From Aquilutibacter rugosus (GTDB taxonomy: Bacteria > Pseudomonadota > Gammaproteobacteria > Xanthomonadales > Xanthomonadaceae), in assembly GCF_036541335.1 (NCBI RefSeq), contig NZ_JAZHBO010000001.1, positions 124,001-188,000 of the forward strand: 64,000 nt of DNA. The letters run 5' to 3'. The first letter of the stretch is position 1. Every line of letters begins with the position of its first letter. The translations under genes and the position numbers were made by a program. Under the pieces are notes generated by a model. The model did no database searches and was not told the origin of the DNA. It worked only from the letters and a program-made list of their open reading frames with translations. Positions 1-8,086 of the stretch are shown piece after piece.

Positions 1-93
1 GCGGATTGCGGGAGCCAGCGCAGGCGCGGCGATTCAGACGGAACCGAAACCGATTGCAGGTTCAACATGGAAAGACGACACCCCGGAAATGAA
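1..93. other. Left-edge stretch without a supported gene
   Basis: No gene can be supported here. The plus-strand frame that starts at base 3 stays open and stops at about 89-91, so this could be the last codons of a gene entering from the left, but the translated residues match nothing I recognise. The reverse strand shows no start or ribosome binding site. Confidence 0.2.
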
Positions 94-119
94 AACGGCG
101 CCGAAGGATCGGCGCCGTT
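94..119 (-). terminator. Rho-independent terminator of the Gly/Ala-rich protein gene
   Basis: An 11-bp perfect stem (AACGGCGCCGA at 94-104, TCGGCGCCGTT at 109-119) closes a 4-base loop. On the minus strand it is followed by TTTT at 95-92 and further Ts. It lies 68 bases past the stop of the minus-strand gene that ends at 187, so it most likely ends that transcript. There is no T-run on the other side, so it is not bidirectional. Confidence 0.7.
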
Positions 120-186
120 GGACTTGCGATTGCGTGCATGGCGTGCGGACGGTAGGACCGAACAAGCCCGCCAATCTCAGCCGATA

Positions 187-756
187 TTACGGGCTGGATG
201 AGGTCGTGGCAGCGGCGACAGCAGCAGCGACGGCGATACCGCCGACTACGGCGACCGTAGCGACCGAAACGCCCAGTGCGCCGGCCACACCAGCGAGACC
301 GCCAGCCACACCTGCGCCAACGCCTGCACCGGCAGCAGCGGCGCCAGCACCTGCAGCGCCAGCACCTGCACCAGCGGCTGCGCCGGAAGCACCTGCGCCA
401 GCACCTGCACCTGCACCTGCGCTAGAACCAGCGCCTGCACCGGCCGAAGTGGTGCTACCGGCGGTACCGGTGGCGGTGCCAGTGGTGGTGCTGGTGCCGG
501 TGGTTGCAGTACCGGTGGTGCCCGAGGTGGAGCCGGCACCGGTTTGCGGTTGTGCTTGAGCGACCAGTTGGTTGCTGTTTTGGCCGCAGGTGACCAGATT
601 ACGGGTGGCGAAAGTGCGTTGCACGTTGGCCGGCACACAGGCCGACTTGCTGACGACAGCCTTGGCCGGGAGCTTGGTGACAGCAGCTGTGTTCGCGTTG
701 GCGGCGAACATGCCAACGGCAAGCGCTGCGACAGCAATGGAAACTACAAGCTTCAT
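187..756 (-). CDS. Exported Gly/Ala-rich low-complexity protein
   Basis: A 189-residue protein of unknown function. It has a clear signal peptide (MKLVVSIAVAALAVGMFAANA), then a short ordinary segment with two cysteines (about residues 40-60), then a Thr/Ser/Gly stretch and a long Gly-Ala run (about 85-150), and ends in a hydrophobic Ala/Val-rich segment with TTSSSP at the very C-terminus. The ATG at 756 is preferred because AAGGGG lies 8 bases upstream; an in-frame TTG two codons earlier is less likely. It is the last gene after wecA on the same strand but has its own 170-bp leader and its own terminator. The composition suggests a secreted structural or matrix protein, which is inference only. 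Confidence 0.75.
   Translation of the reverse strand: MKLVVSIAVAALAVGMFAANANTAAVTKLPAKAVVSKSACVPANVQRTFATRNLVTCGQNSNQLVAQAQPQTGAGSTSGTTGTATTGTSTTTGTATGTAGSTTSAGAGAGSSAGAGAGAGAGASGAAAGAGAGAAGAGAAAAGAGVGAGVAGGLAGVAGALGVSVATVAVVGGIAVAAAVAAATTSSSP
303..445. repeat. Hexamer-based low-complexity repeat encoding Gly-Ala
   Basis: GCACCT, GCGCCA and close variants recur in tandem, for example through 388-420. Units are six bases, so length changes keep the reading frame and would lengthen or shorten the Gly-Ala segment of the minus-strand protein. Confidence 0.6.
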
Positions 757-929
757 GTACAAAACCCCTTAAAAATACGAAAAATCAACAACATACTACC
801 CAGCTACAGGAGCTTGTATAGACGTCTGAGTACTAATACTACCGTGCCAGTCTAGCAGAAAATTGAGGAACGTGTCACAGCTAAGAAAAACTTCACTTGG
901 ATGAGAAAGATTTCCATTGGCCGCAGGGA

Positions 930-2027
930 TTACAGCCGCCGGAAATCGGCGATATCCACCGTTAGGCGGCCGCTGTACTGGCGTTCGACCAGGTTGCGGC
1001 CCCCATCACGGAAGGCCAGGCGTTGGCCGACACATCCGGCGGGGACTGTGAAATTCAGGACCGCGCGTTGCAGGCCGCGGCGCAGTGGGCCGCCGACCTC
1101 GAGGCGGGCGAGCTCACGGGGGCCGCCGGCGGTGCAGGAGACCGTCCAGGCGAAGGGGCGCTCGGCGCCGGTCTCATCGCGGGTTAGCAGTGAGACCTGG
1201 TAGCGGCCGGGCGACAGCGACAGATCCTGATACGGACCGTTGACGGTGACCGATCGGCCCAGAAAATCCATCGCCACGGACTGCTTGCCCGCCAGAGGTT
1301 GCTCGGTGGAGAAACCGGCATCGGCACCGGGCATGGAGGGCAAACGCCAGCCGAACGCGCCATCGACGGGGCCACGCTCGAAACCGGGGTCGTACAGCAG
1401 CGCATCAGAATCGGTGTGCGCGACGGAGTCGAGCCAGTAGGAGCGGGCGACCGAACGCAGCGTGGGCTGCTTGGCCAGCTCGGCGACAAAGGCGGGACCC
1501 CAGTTGGGCTTCGAAGTCAGGCGCTGACGCATGGCGTCCTGCATGACCGGCAGCGACATCAGCGGGGCGATTTGGCGGGCGGCCTCGGCGGCGATTTGCG
1601 GGACATCGCGCAGCAGGGCATCGAGATGTTCCACGGCCAGCGGCGCACTGCCCTGGGCTAAGGCGTCCTCGAACAGGTAGACGCGGGTCAGGCGATCGCG
1701 CGGGGCCCAACGCACGGCGGCATTGATGAGTGCGCGGTAGCCTTCGATATTGCCCTGATCGGCGGTGGCAACGGCCATAACACGGTAGGCGCGGCCATCG
1801 ACGGGGCGATCGGCGAGCGCTTGGGTGGCCAGCGGCATCAGCGCGGCACCGGCCAACGCCCCCGACTCCATCGCGGCGACGGCGTGATCGGCGCCCAGGG
1901 GCGCATCGAAATCTAGATCGGCGCGGGCGGTGTAATAGGCCAGCACGGTCATCGCTACGGCGCCAACCAGACCGGCCACCAAGGGCAACGGCTTACTAAA
2001 AAGAGAACCAGAGGCAGCAGCAGGCAT
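930..2027 (-). CDS. Membrane-anchored TPR-like protein with C-terminal carbohydrate-binding-like domain
   Basis: 365 residues. An N-terminal membrane helix (about 12-35) is followed by Ala/Leu-rich helical repeats (about 45-200) like those of TPR proteins. The C-terminal half has LLYDPGFERG and then GWRLPS, the start typical of CBM4/9-type jelly-roll domains, plus many alternating beta-like stretches and two cysteines. The ATG at 2027 lies 2 bases after the wecA stop, so the two genes form an operon; a longer reading from 2147 would overlap wecA and has no signal character. No exact family is recognised. Position after wecA suggests an envelope role in assembly or binding of the glycan. Confidence 0.7.
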   Translation of the reverse strand: MPAAASGSLFSKPLPLVAGLVGAVAMTVLAYYTARADLDFDAPLGADHAVAAMESGALAGAALMPLATQALADRPVDGRAYRVMAVATADQGNIEGYRALINAAVRWAPRDRLTRVYLFEDALAQGSAPLAVEHLDALLRDVPQIAAEAARQIAPLMSLPVMQDAMRQRLTSKPNWGPAFVAELAKQPTLRSVARSYWLDSVAHTDSDALLYDPGFERGPVDGAFGWRLPSMPGADAGFSTEQPLAGKQSVAMDFLGRSVTVNGPYQDLSLSPGRYQVSLLTRDETGAERPFAWTVSCTAGGPRELARLEVGGPLRRGLQRAVLNFTVPAGCVGQRLAFRDGGRNLVERQYSGRLTVDIADFRRL

Positions 2028-2029
2028 TT

Positions 2030-3139
2030 TCAGGGTACCGGTGGCGCGGGCATTTTGCGGTGCCCGAGGAGACCCGTATTGTACAGAGCGCGGAAGAAAC
2101 CGATGGCCCGATCGCGCACGCGAGTCAGCCAGAACCAGGCTGCACACAGCAGACCGAACGCGACCAGCAGCAGCGGCGTGGGCACATCAAGGCGCATGGC
2201 CTGCGCGGCAATCAACCCGCAGACCAGACTGAAACCCGCCAGCACCAGACCCGTCTGGGTGGGACCGAAACCGGCCTCCATCATAAGGTGGTGGATGTGA
2301 TTGCGGTCGGCGGCAAACGGCGACTTGCCCACACGCAGACGGCGCAACATCAGCACCAGCGTATCCATGACCGGAATCGGCAGGAACCACAACGCCAGCG
2401 CCGGGCTGACCGGATGCCCCGGATTCTGCGACAGGCGGAACACCTGCCAGGCGATCACAAACCCCAAAAATGCACTACCCGCATTACCCAGAAACACCTT
2501 GGCCTTGGGTTGCCAGCGGAACCGCATATTAAACAGCAAGAAGGCCAGCATCGCGCCGATCAGGATCAGCTGCCGTTCGGCGATCACGGTATTACCGGCG
2601 TAGTGAGCGGCGGCAGCGATCATCAGCAGCGCAGCGGTGACCAGCAGGCCGGACAGACCGTCGGCCCCGTCGATCATGTTGATGGCGTTGATCAGCCCGA
2701 CTGTTGCAAAAACGGTAAACGGCACCGCCACAATACCCAGCGAGAACTGCTCAATGCCGAAGGCCGGACCCAACTGCTCAACCCGCACATGGGCACCGTA
2801 GACCATGATCAGTGCAGCCACGACTTGGATGCCAATGCGCCAGTACCAGCGCAGATCGTACTTGTCGTCGACAATACCGGTGACGATCAGCAGCCCCGAG
2901 GCCGCGAAGAACGACCACAGCTCGCGATCGAACGCGGCTAGAGAGAAGGTTTGGGTAGTGGCGATGCCGATGGCTACGGCCAGCCCGCCGGTAATGGGCG
3001 TGGGATGCGCATGATCTTTACGGCCCGCGGGATAATCGAGCAGATTCAGCTTGCGCGCCACCGGCTGCAGAATCAGCAGGACGATGACAGTTACCGCGAC
3101 CGCCAGTAGCCCGCGCTCGATGCTCAATCCGTTAGACAC
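2030..3139 (-). CDS. wecA: Undecaprenyl-phosphate GlcNAc-1-phosphate transferase (WecA/TagO-like)
   Basis: 369 residues with about eleven membrane helices. It should transfer HexNAc-1-P from UDP to undecaprenyl phosphate on the inner face of the cytoplasmic membrane, the first step of Wzx/Wzy-type glycan synthesis. Family signatures are all present: GRKDHAHPTPITGG near the N-terminus, DDKYDLRW (Asp-rich Mg site), NAINMIDGADGLSG and the HIHH motif in the last cytoplasmic loop. Length is normal for WecA. It sits 1.1 kb after the Wzc-like kinase gene, separated from it by an inserted gene cassette in the opposite orientation, and is followed by the TPR/carbohydrate-binding gene. The sugar substrate (GlcNAc or another HexNAc) is inferred from the family. 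Confidence 0.93.
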   Translation of the reverse strand: MSNGLSIERGLLAVAVTVIVLLILQPVARKLNLLDYPAGRKDHAHPTPITGGLAVAIGIATTQTFSLAAFDRELWSFFAASGLLIVTGIVDDKYDLRWYWRIGIQVVAALIMVYGAHVRVEQLGPAFGIEQFSLGIVAVPFTVFATVGLINAINMIDGADGLSGLLVTAALLMIAAAAHYAGNTVIAERQLILIGAMLAFLLFNMRFRWQPKAKVFLGNAGSAFLGFVIAWQVFRLSQNPGHPVSPALALWFLPIPVMDTLVLMLRRLRVGKSPFAADRNHIHHLMMEAGFGPTQTGLVLAGFSLVCGLIAAQAMRLDVPTPLLLVAFGLLCAAWFWLTRVRDRAIGFFRALYNTGLLGHRKMPAPPVP

Positions 3140-3221
3140 TTTGTCCTACACCCCGTTTACTCAGTGTTTAGGTTAACGGATAGTGATGACACTTTGGCTA
3201 AGAAAAATACTCGCGGTACGA

Positions 3222-3264
3222 TAATTGCCTCCGCCCCATTATTTAATGGGGACGGAGGCAATTA
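3222..3264. repeat. REP-like hairpin sharing its arm with the element at 31905
   Basis: Arms TAATTGCCTCCGCCCCATT (3222-3240) and AATGGGGACGGAGGCAATTA (3245-3264) pair with one bulged base around an ATTT loop. The right arm is identical to 31905-31924. Repeated palindromes of this type usually belong to REP families mobilised by RAYT transposases, but no such transposase is in this window. It ends 8 bases before the gene cassette and lies between the convergent cassette promoter side and wecA. Confidence 0.75.
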
Positions 3265-3272
3265 ATTTAGAG

Positions 3273-4249
3273 TTAGGTAGCACATGACAGCTCACGTCCT
3301 AGCACAGCTCACAGCTTCGGTAGAGAGAATTAAGGCTCATCGCGTCGCGGTGGATGCGGAGGCAATACGTCTGCGTGCGCCAGAATTCGCTCTTGCGTTC
3401 GACAATCAAAACGCGCATCAATGGTGTTTGTCAGTGGTCGGGGATAGTCTCGTTCGTCTACGCATATTAATTGACCAGAACTTCAACTTCGTCGAGACGC
3501 TGGGTGTCGTCGCTGTCTCGCGATACTTATTCGAGCTAAGTGTCTGGTTAAAATTGTTCGAGAAAGATGAGCGTTATGGATTGGTGTACTACGGCCAACT
3601 GATTGAGACCCAAAAGAGCTACTACCAGAGTACCCTCAGGCAACTTCATCGTGAAGTCGAACTTCTTCGTGAGTTTGAGCGGAGAGATGACGAGGAGCAA
3701 GAAGTACTTTTGGCGAAAGCAGGGTCGTCGGAGGATCGCGCAAAAATAATCAGATCTGTGGGCGTTTCAATCGACACGGAGGCAGCCCGAAAGTTCTCTA
3801 TCTATTCAGAGCAGGCGAAACATAACGGCTACGGCTTTCAGGCCTACTTGGTCGAGCATAAAGCCATACCGCCAGCCGAGGCGGCTCTGCATGAGATTGA
3901 GAATGAGCGAATCACCTTCGACAGCGAGATCCTTTCGCGGATATCTGACTTGGCTCTTGACAAGAATGGGAAAACGAAGCGTTGGAAATGGAATGAGAAG
4001 GCTAGGGAAGTAGGGCTGCAAGACGAATATGACTACATTTATGCATTCTCTAGCAAGTTGTTGCACGCAACGCCCGCAAGCATCACGACCAATCAAAAGA
4101 ACTTAGAGCCAGAAGAAATCCTAATTTTTCTAAGGTACATCGAGGTTAAGGTGTCGGACGTGATTGATGTATCTAGAACGTATTGCGCGAGCGCTACCTA
4201 ACAGATCATTCAAGCCGATGCCGCTTCGCGGCACGGCTTAATTCAGGTG
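3273..4249 (+). mobile_element. Single integron gene cassette inserted between wzc and wecA
   Basis: The left boundary is G^TTAGGT (3272-3278) and the right boundary G^TTAGCT (4249-4255), the cut position used by IntI integrases. When the element is circularised, the right G joins TTAGGT, giving GTTAGGT, which is the exact complement of the ACCTAAC core at 4196-4202. The enclosed gene starts 11 bases in, and its TAA stop lies inside that core, as in classical cassettes. Excising it would restore AGAGTTAGCTG as an empty site. There is no integrase, attI or second cassette nearby, so this looks like an isolated secondary-site insertion. It ends 7 bases before the wzc stop codon and is AT-richer than its flanks. 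Confidence 0.88.
3284..4201 (+). CDS. Cassette-borne protein of unknown function
   Basis: 305 residues, soluble and largely helical, with a charged coiled-coil-like part (about residues 105-150). No signal peptide or membrane segment. The early part (RLRILIDQ, SRYLFELSVWLKLF) and the late YIYAFSSKLLHATPAS resemble the layout of DUF5677/HEPN-like helical proteins, but this is a weak resemblance and no function is assigned. Only a poor AGG precedes the ATG at 3284; short leaders are usual in gene cassettes, which rely on outside promoters. It runs against its neighbours wzc and wecA and is visibly AT-richer, in keeping with recent gain through the integron cassette described at 3273-4249. Confidence 0.8.
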   Translation: MTAHVLAQLTASVERIKAHRVAVDAEAIRLRAPEFALAFDNQNAHQWCLSVVGDSLVRLRILIDQNFNFVETLGVVAVSRYLFELSVWLKLFEKDERYGLVYYGQLIETQKSYYQSTLRQLHREVELLREFERRDDEEQEVLLAKAGSSEDRAKIIRSVGVSIDTEAARKFSIYSEQAKHNGYGFQAYLVEHKAIPPAEAALHEIENERITFDSEILSRISDLALDKNGKTKRWKWNEKAREVGLQDEYDYIYAFSSKLLHATPASITTNQKNLEPEEILIFLRYIEVKVSDVIDVSRTYCASAT

Positions 4250-4255
4250 TTAGCT
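4196..4255 (+). other. attC recombination site of the gene cassette
   Basis: A 60-base site with all parts of an attC: R'' ACCTAAC (4196-4202), L'' ATTCAAGCCG, an inner GCCGC-TTC-GCGGC hairpin, L' CGGCTTAAT and R' GTTAGCT (4249-4255). L'' and L' pair except for one extra base in L'', matching the extrahelical base that orients integrase on folded attC. R'' is the exact complement of the GTTAGGT found at the cassette's left end, as expected for the circular form. Confidence 0.9.
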
Positions 4256-4256
4256 G

Positions 4257-6398
4257 TTACTTGTTGTTGCCGTAGTTGTAGTACGTGTAACCGCCGTAGC
4301 CGTAGGAGTCGCCCTTCTTGAGGTCGTAACCCAACAGGATCGAACCCAGCACGTTGGCGCGGGCTGCGGTGAGGCGGGCCAACGCACCGGTGACGGCCTC
4401 GTTGCGGGTGGAGTCGGCAGAGGCGACCAGGATGGTGGCTTCGGCCTTGTTGCCCAGCAACGGGGCGTCGGCCAGACCCAAGACCGGCGGACCGTCGAGC
4501 ACGATGACGTCGAACTGCGACGACAAGGCTGACAGCAGATCGGTCAGGCCCTCGCCGGCCAGCAGTTCCGGCGGGTTCGGCGGAATCGGACCCGAGGTAA
4601 TCACCGGCAGGCCACCGGCCGTGCGCTGCATAGCGGCGGCAATATCGGCAGCGCCCGACAGCACGCTGGACAGACCCACACCATTGGGCAGACTCATCAG
4701 CTTGTGGACCGACGGGTTGCGCAAGTCGGCGTCGATCAAGACCACGCGCTTTTGCAGCTGCGCGATGTTATGCGCCAGTTCCATAGCAGTAGTGGACTTG
4801 CCCTCGGACGCGTTCGGGCTGGTGATCAGCAGGCTAGCCGGCAAACCGTGAGTGGTAGCGAACTGCAGCGCGGTGCGGACCGAACGATAGGACTCGGAGA
4901 ACGGCGAGCGCAGATCCAGTGCGGCCTCGGCAGGGGTGACGCCGTCGTCGAGACGCGGGATGACACCCAGCACCGGACGACCCGTGAGCTGTTCAAGTTG
5001 CGGTCCACTATGGACGGTACGGTCCATAAAGTGACGAGCAAACGCGGCCAGCACACCCAGCATCAGGCCCAGCAACAGACCGATGGCCAAGTTCAGCGGC
5101 AGACGCGGCTTATAGGGGTTTTCCGGCACTTCGGCACGATCGACCACAAAGATGTTGTTGGCACCGATACCGCCGGCCACACCGATTTCCTTGTAACGCT
5201 GCAACAAGCCATCGTAGAGCTGGCGGTTGGTCTCGGCCTCGCGCTTAAGGATGTTGTACTGAATGCTGCGGTTCTGCAGATCCAGCACATCTCCCTTGAG
5301 ACCCGTAATACGCGACTTGAGCAGGTTTTCCTGCTGCTGTGCGGCATCGTATTTCGCTTTGACGGACGCGCGGACGTTGCCGATTTCGGCGGCGATCTGA
5401 CGATCGAGTTCGGCGATCTGACCGGCCAGACGCTGCATGTCGGGGTAGCCCGGCTTGTAGGTGCGCAGTTGTTCCTGGTACTCACCCGAGATTTTGGCCC
5501 GTTCGGTGCGCAGGTTCTGGATGACCGGATTGTCTAGCGTTTGCTGCAGGCCCAACCCATTACCGCTGGCGGCCTGGTTCCATTCGGCCTGCGCCTTGAT
5601 GCGTTCCTGCTGGGCGGTGGCCAAGGCGCCGTTGAGGTCGCCCAGGTTTTGCGCAGCGAGCGAGGGCTTGTCCTCGCCTACCGAAATGATCTGCTGCTGC
5701 GAGGCAAAATTAACCAGCTCGGCCTCGGAGTCGGCCAGACGGGCTTTGAGTTGGGCCAGCCGTTCTTCGAGGTACTTGCGTGCGTAGGACGAGGCATCGA
5801 AACGGCGTTCGAGGTTGGCGGCAATAAAGGCATCGCCCCAGGCGTTGGCAATGCGCGCAGCAAAGCCGGCATCGGGCGAGTCGACATTGACCTTGACCAA
5901 GCGCGAGTTGCGTACCGGCTCGACCGTAACCATTTTCAAAAGCGCATCGGCGACTTCGCGGCGTTGCGCCACGGCACGCTCGACTGCGGGGAGCTTGTCA
6001 TCGACCGCGTCCACTGCCTCTTTAAAGTGAGGATCGGCAATCAGGTTCAAGTCCTGGGCAACGCGCTGGGCCTGCGACTGGCTGGCGAGCAAGGTGTATT
6101 GGGTCTGATAAAACTCATTGGCGATGGCGCCACCGGCCTCGGTCGGGACCAGGCCCTCGACGTTAAGGACCTGCATGGCCTCGCGCTCGATCTGCAGCAT
6201 GGATGCAGCGCGGAAGATGGGCGTGGCCAGCAAGGTCAACACCAGCGCCAAGGCCAAACAAATACCGGCAATGGCCGCAATCAGGAATCTATTCCGGCGG
6301 ACGATGTTCCAGTACTGGAGCAGATCGATCTCGTCGTCGTCGCGATCAGGTGCGGCGGGGCCGGCTACAGGGGCGGCCATGGCGGGTTCGTTGCTCAT
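4257..6398 (-). CDS. Polysaccharide co-polymerase / BY-type tyrosine autokinase (Wzc/GumC/EpsB-like)
   Basis: 713 residues. An N-terminal Wzz domain with a first membrane helix (about 33-57), a long periplasmic part with coiled coils (about 200-410), a second membrane helix (about 430-455) and a C-terminal bacterial tyrosine-kinase domain. The kinase has Walker A NASEGKSTTA (about 530), the A' motif LIDADLRNP and Walker B VIVLDGPP (about 630), and a tyrosine cluster at the end (YGYGGYTYYNYG) for autophosphorylation. It should control chain length and export with the adjacent Wza-like protein, whose gene overlaps it by 4 bases. The PHP phosphatase two genes upstream is the likely partner that removes the phosphates. 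An integron cassette ends only 7 bases past its stop codon. Confidence 0.92.
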   Translation of the reverse strand: MSNEPAMAAPVAGPAAPDRDDDEIDLLQYWNIVRRNRFLIAAIAGICLALALVLTLLATPIFRAASMLQIEREAMQVLNVEGLVPTEAGGAIANEFYQTQYTLLASQSQAQRVAQDLNLIADPHFKEAVDAVDDKLPAVERAVAQRREVADALLKMVTVEPVRNSRLVKVNVDSPDAGFAARIANAWGDAFIAANLERRFDASSYARKYLEERLAQLKARLADSEAELVNFASQQQIISVGEDKPSLAAQNLGDLNGALATAQQERIKAQAEWNQAASGNGLGLQQTLDNPVIQNLRTERAKISGEYQEQLRTYKPGYPDMQRLAGQIAELDRQIAAEIGNVRASVKAKYDAAQQQENLLKSRITGLKGDVLDLQNRSIQYNILKREAETNRQLYDGLLQRYKEIGVAGGIGANNIFVVDRAEVPENPYKPRLPLNLAIGLLLGLMLGVLAAFARHFMDRTVHSGPQLEQLTGRPVLGVIPRLDDGVTPAEAALDLRSPFSESYRSVRTALQFATTHGLPASLLITSPNASEGKSTTAMELAHNIAQLQKRVVLIDADLRNPSVHKLMSLPNGVGLSSVLSGAADIAAAMQRTAGGLPVITSGPIPPNPPELLAGEGLTDLLSALSSQFDVIVLDGPPVLGLADAPLLGNKAEATILVASADSTRNEAVTGALARLTAARANVLGSILLGYDLKKGDSYGYGGYTYYNYGNNK

Positions 6399-7105
6399 CG
6401 GTTCGAGTACAGGATCCAGGTGGAGAGAATCGGGGCCATCTGGGTAAAGCGCTTAAAGTACAGAGCGCCCTTGGCTTCATCGATGTAAATCACGTCATTG
6501 CCCACAATGACCGGGTCAGCCATTTGCCCGTCGCGTATAGCGAGCAAGTCAAACCGCGCGACCATGTTCTGGCCATTGACGTTGCGGACCACGGCGACAT
6601 TGCGCGGGTTCGCCGTTTCGGTCAGGCCCTCGCCCAAGGAGACGGCCTGCAGCAGACTGATGCGCGTGGCGCTCATGGGGAACATGCCCGACTTTTTGAC
6701 GGCGCCGTTCAAGGTCACGCGCTGGCTGGCAAATTCCTTGACGAACAGGGTGACCTGCGGGTTCTGCAGGTAGCTGCGGGCATAGCGCGTGGCGATTTCA
6801 TCTTGGAGTTCGTGGGTGCTTTTGCCGGCCGCCTGTACGGTACCGATCAGCGGCAGCGAGATGCGGCCCGAATTGTCGACGCGGACTTCGCGATCCAGAT
6901 CTTTGATCTGGAACACGGTGACACTGAGCAAGTCGTAAGGTCCTATGCGGTAGTCGGGCTGGCCAAGTGCCGCCATTGAGGCATCTACTACGGGCAGCTC
7001 CGCATTGGCCGGGGCCACTTCAGAACGCATGAAGGATGGGGCAGATGCGCAGGCGGATAGCGCCAGTGCGCAGGCCAGGATGGCCAGTCGAAACACGTGC
7101 AACAA
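6395..7105 (-). CDS. Outer-membrane polysaccharide export lipoprotein (Wza/GumB-like)
   Basis: 236 residues, short like GumB rather than full-length Wza. The lipobox LSAC gives a lipid-anchored Cys near residue 19. A Poly_export domain (YRIGPYDLLSVTVFQ, about 51-65) is followed by SLBB-type beta-grasp repeats (VTLNGAVKKSGMFPM region, DVIYI near the end). It should form the outer-membrane part of the export channel with the co-transcribed Wzc-like kinase. There is no ATG: TTG at 7105 or 7102 and GTG at 7096 are possible; AGAGG about nine bases before 7105 favours a TTG. The leader region 7106-7216 probably carries its promoter. Confidence 0.9.
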   Translation of the reverse strand: MLHVFRLAILACALALSACASAPSFMRSEVAPANAELPVVDASMAALGQPDYRIGPYDLLSVTVFQIKDLDREVRVDNSGRISLPLIGTVQAAGKSTHELQDEIATRYARSYLQNPQVTLFVKEFASQRVTLNGAVKKSGMFPMSATRISLLQAVSLGEGLTETANPRNVAVVRNVNGQNMVARFDLLAIRDGQMADPVIVGNDVIYIDEAKGALYFKRFTQMAPILSTWILYSNR

Positions 7106-7216
7106 GATGGAATGCCTCTTTATAATCCCCAGCCGGGTATTATAGCCCAGTGCCCTATTGCAGTCGGATGAATCTGAACAGGGTAAAGACCGGATGCGGG
7201 AGAAATTTTCTAGGAG
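7106..7216 (-). promoter_or_regulatory. Leader region of the export operon with a TATAAT -10 candidate
   Basis: On the minus strand a perfect TATAAT lies at 7144-7139, about 34 bases before the start of the Wza-like gene. No good -35 is seen at the proper distance. The preceding phosphatase gene ends at 7217, so this gap is the only break between the sugar-synthesis genes and the export genes. Confidence 0.35.
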
Positions 7217-8086
7217 TTAATGACGGGACTTGCCCATCAGCCTAGCAATAAATCCGGCCGGACGACCGGGTCGGACCGACTCGCGGCGCGCGGCGGCCTT
7301 GGGGTCCGGCGTCCAGCCCGGTTGCAGGCACAACGGGGGTGGCAGCTGTTCGGGCGGCACATTTTGCACAATGCCTCGCGGACGGGTTAGGACCATATGC
7401 TGCGCCTCAGTCTCGCCGACCAGTTTGGCGGCGGCATCGCGGGCTTCGGCCAATAAGGGCGGACGACGCTGCGGATGGTGGGCATCGGTGGCCAGAATCA
7501 TGCACTGGCCCTCGGCCACGAACTTGTCGCCCCAATACTGGACCCTGCGACCGTAGCGCCCCGTCAGGACGCCGGCGGTAATCTGCATCCAGGCACCGCG
7601 CTGCGTAAGACGAGTAAACAGATCGTAATGCGTCTCGACCCAGCTTAGGCGCTCGGGATGGGTAATGACGGGAATGTAGCCGGCGGTCATCAGCTCAAAC
7701 ACGTTGTGCTCAAAATTGGGCGGAGCCACGTGGTGCGGCGGTTCCAGCAACAAGTAGCGGGAGCCGGCCAGCGTCGGCACCGCGCCCGAGTGCAAGCCGG
7801 CGATCAGGTTCGGATCCACATGGACATCGGCACCCTCTACCAGTTTGAGCTGGATGTCACGTTCGTCCAGCTGGGCCTGGAACGCCGAAATGGCCGCGAG
7901 AATGCCCAGGCGGTTGTTGTCGTACATGCCGGGGTAAATGTGCGGGGTGCAGGCCACGGTGGTAATGCCGTCGGCCGCCGCCATGCGGGCCATCTCCAGC
8001 GAGGTTTCGAGATCGACCGGTCCGTCGTCGATGGCGGGGAGCATGTGGCAGTGGAGATCGTACATGGAGCTATTGTATGGTTCCAC
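7217..8086 (-). CDS. PHP-domain protein tyrosine phosphatase (CpsB/YwqE family)
   Basis: 289 residues. Metal-binding PHP motifs are complete: YDLHCHMLPAIDDGP at the N-terminus, CTPHIYP, EGADVHVDP, THPERLS and ATDAHHPQRRPP. Members of this Mn-dependent family dephosphorylate BY-kinases that govern capsule export, and here the Wzc-like kinase is two genes downstream. A basic Pro/Arg-rich tail of about 45 residues follows the domain. The GTG at 8086 abuts the stop of the preceding gene (TGAGTG), which suggests translational coupling; the internal ATG at 8065, directly before the catalytic motif, is an alternative. In gammaproteobacteria the usual partner is a low-molecular-weight phosphatase, so this type is a less common choice. 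Confidence 0.88.
   Translation of the reverse strand: MEPYNSSMYDLHCHMLPAIDDGPVDLETSLEMARMAAADGITTVACTPHIYPGMYDNNRLGILAAISAFQAQLDERDIQLKLVEGADVHVDPNLIAGLHSGAVPTLAGSRYLLLEPPHHVAPPNFEHNVFELMTAGYIPVITHPERLSWVETHYDLFTRLTQRGAWMQITAGVLTGRYGRRVQYWGDKFVAEGQCMILATDAHHPQRRPPLLAEARDAAAKLVGETEAQHMVLTRPRGIVQNVPPEQLPPPLCLQPGWTPDPKAAARRESVRPGRPAGFIARLMGKSRH

Noticed and set aside
89..559. Plus-strand frame rich in Pro/Ala opposite the Gly/Ala-rich gene
   Set aside because: It is the reverse reading of a hexamer repeat; it has no ribosome binding site, and it crosses the terminator at 94-119. The minus-strand gene has a signal peptide, start site and terminator.
3806..4096. Minus-strand frame inside the cassette gene
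   Set aside because: Opposite to the cassette gene, no ribosome binding site; the attC and stop codon position fix the plus-strand gene as the real one.
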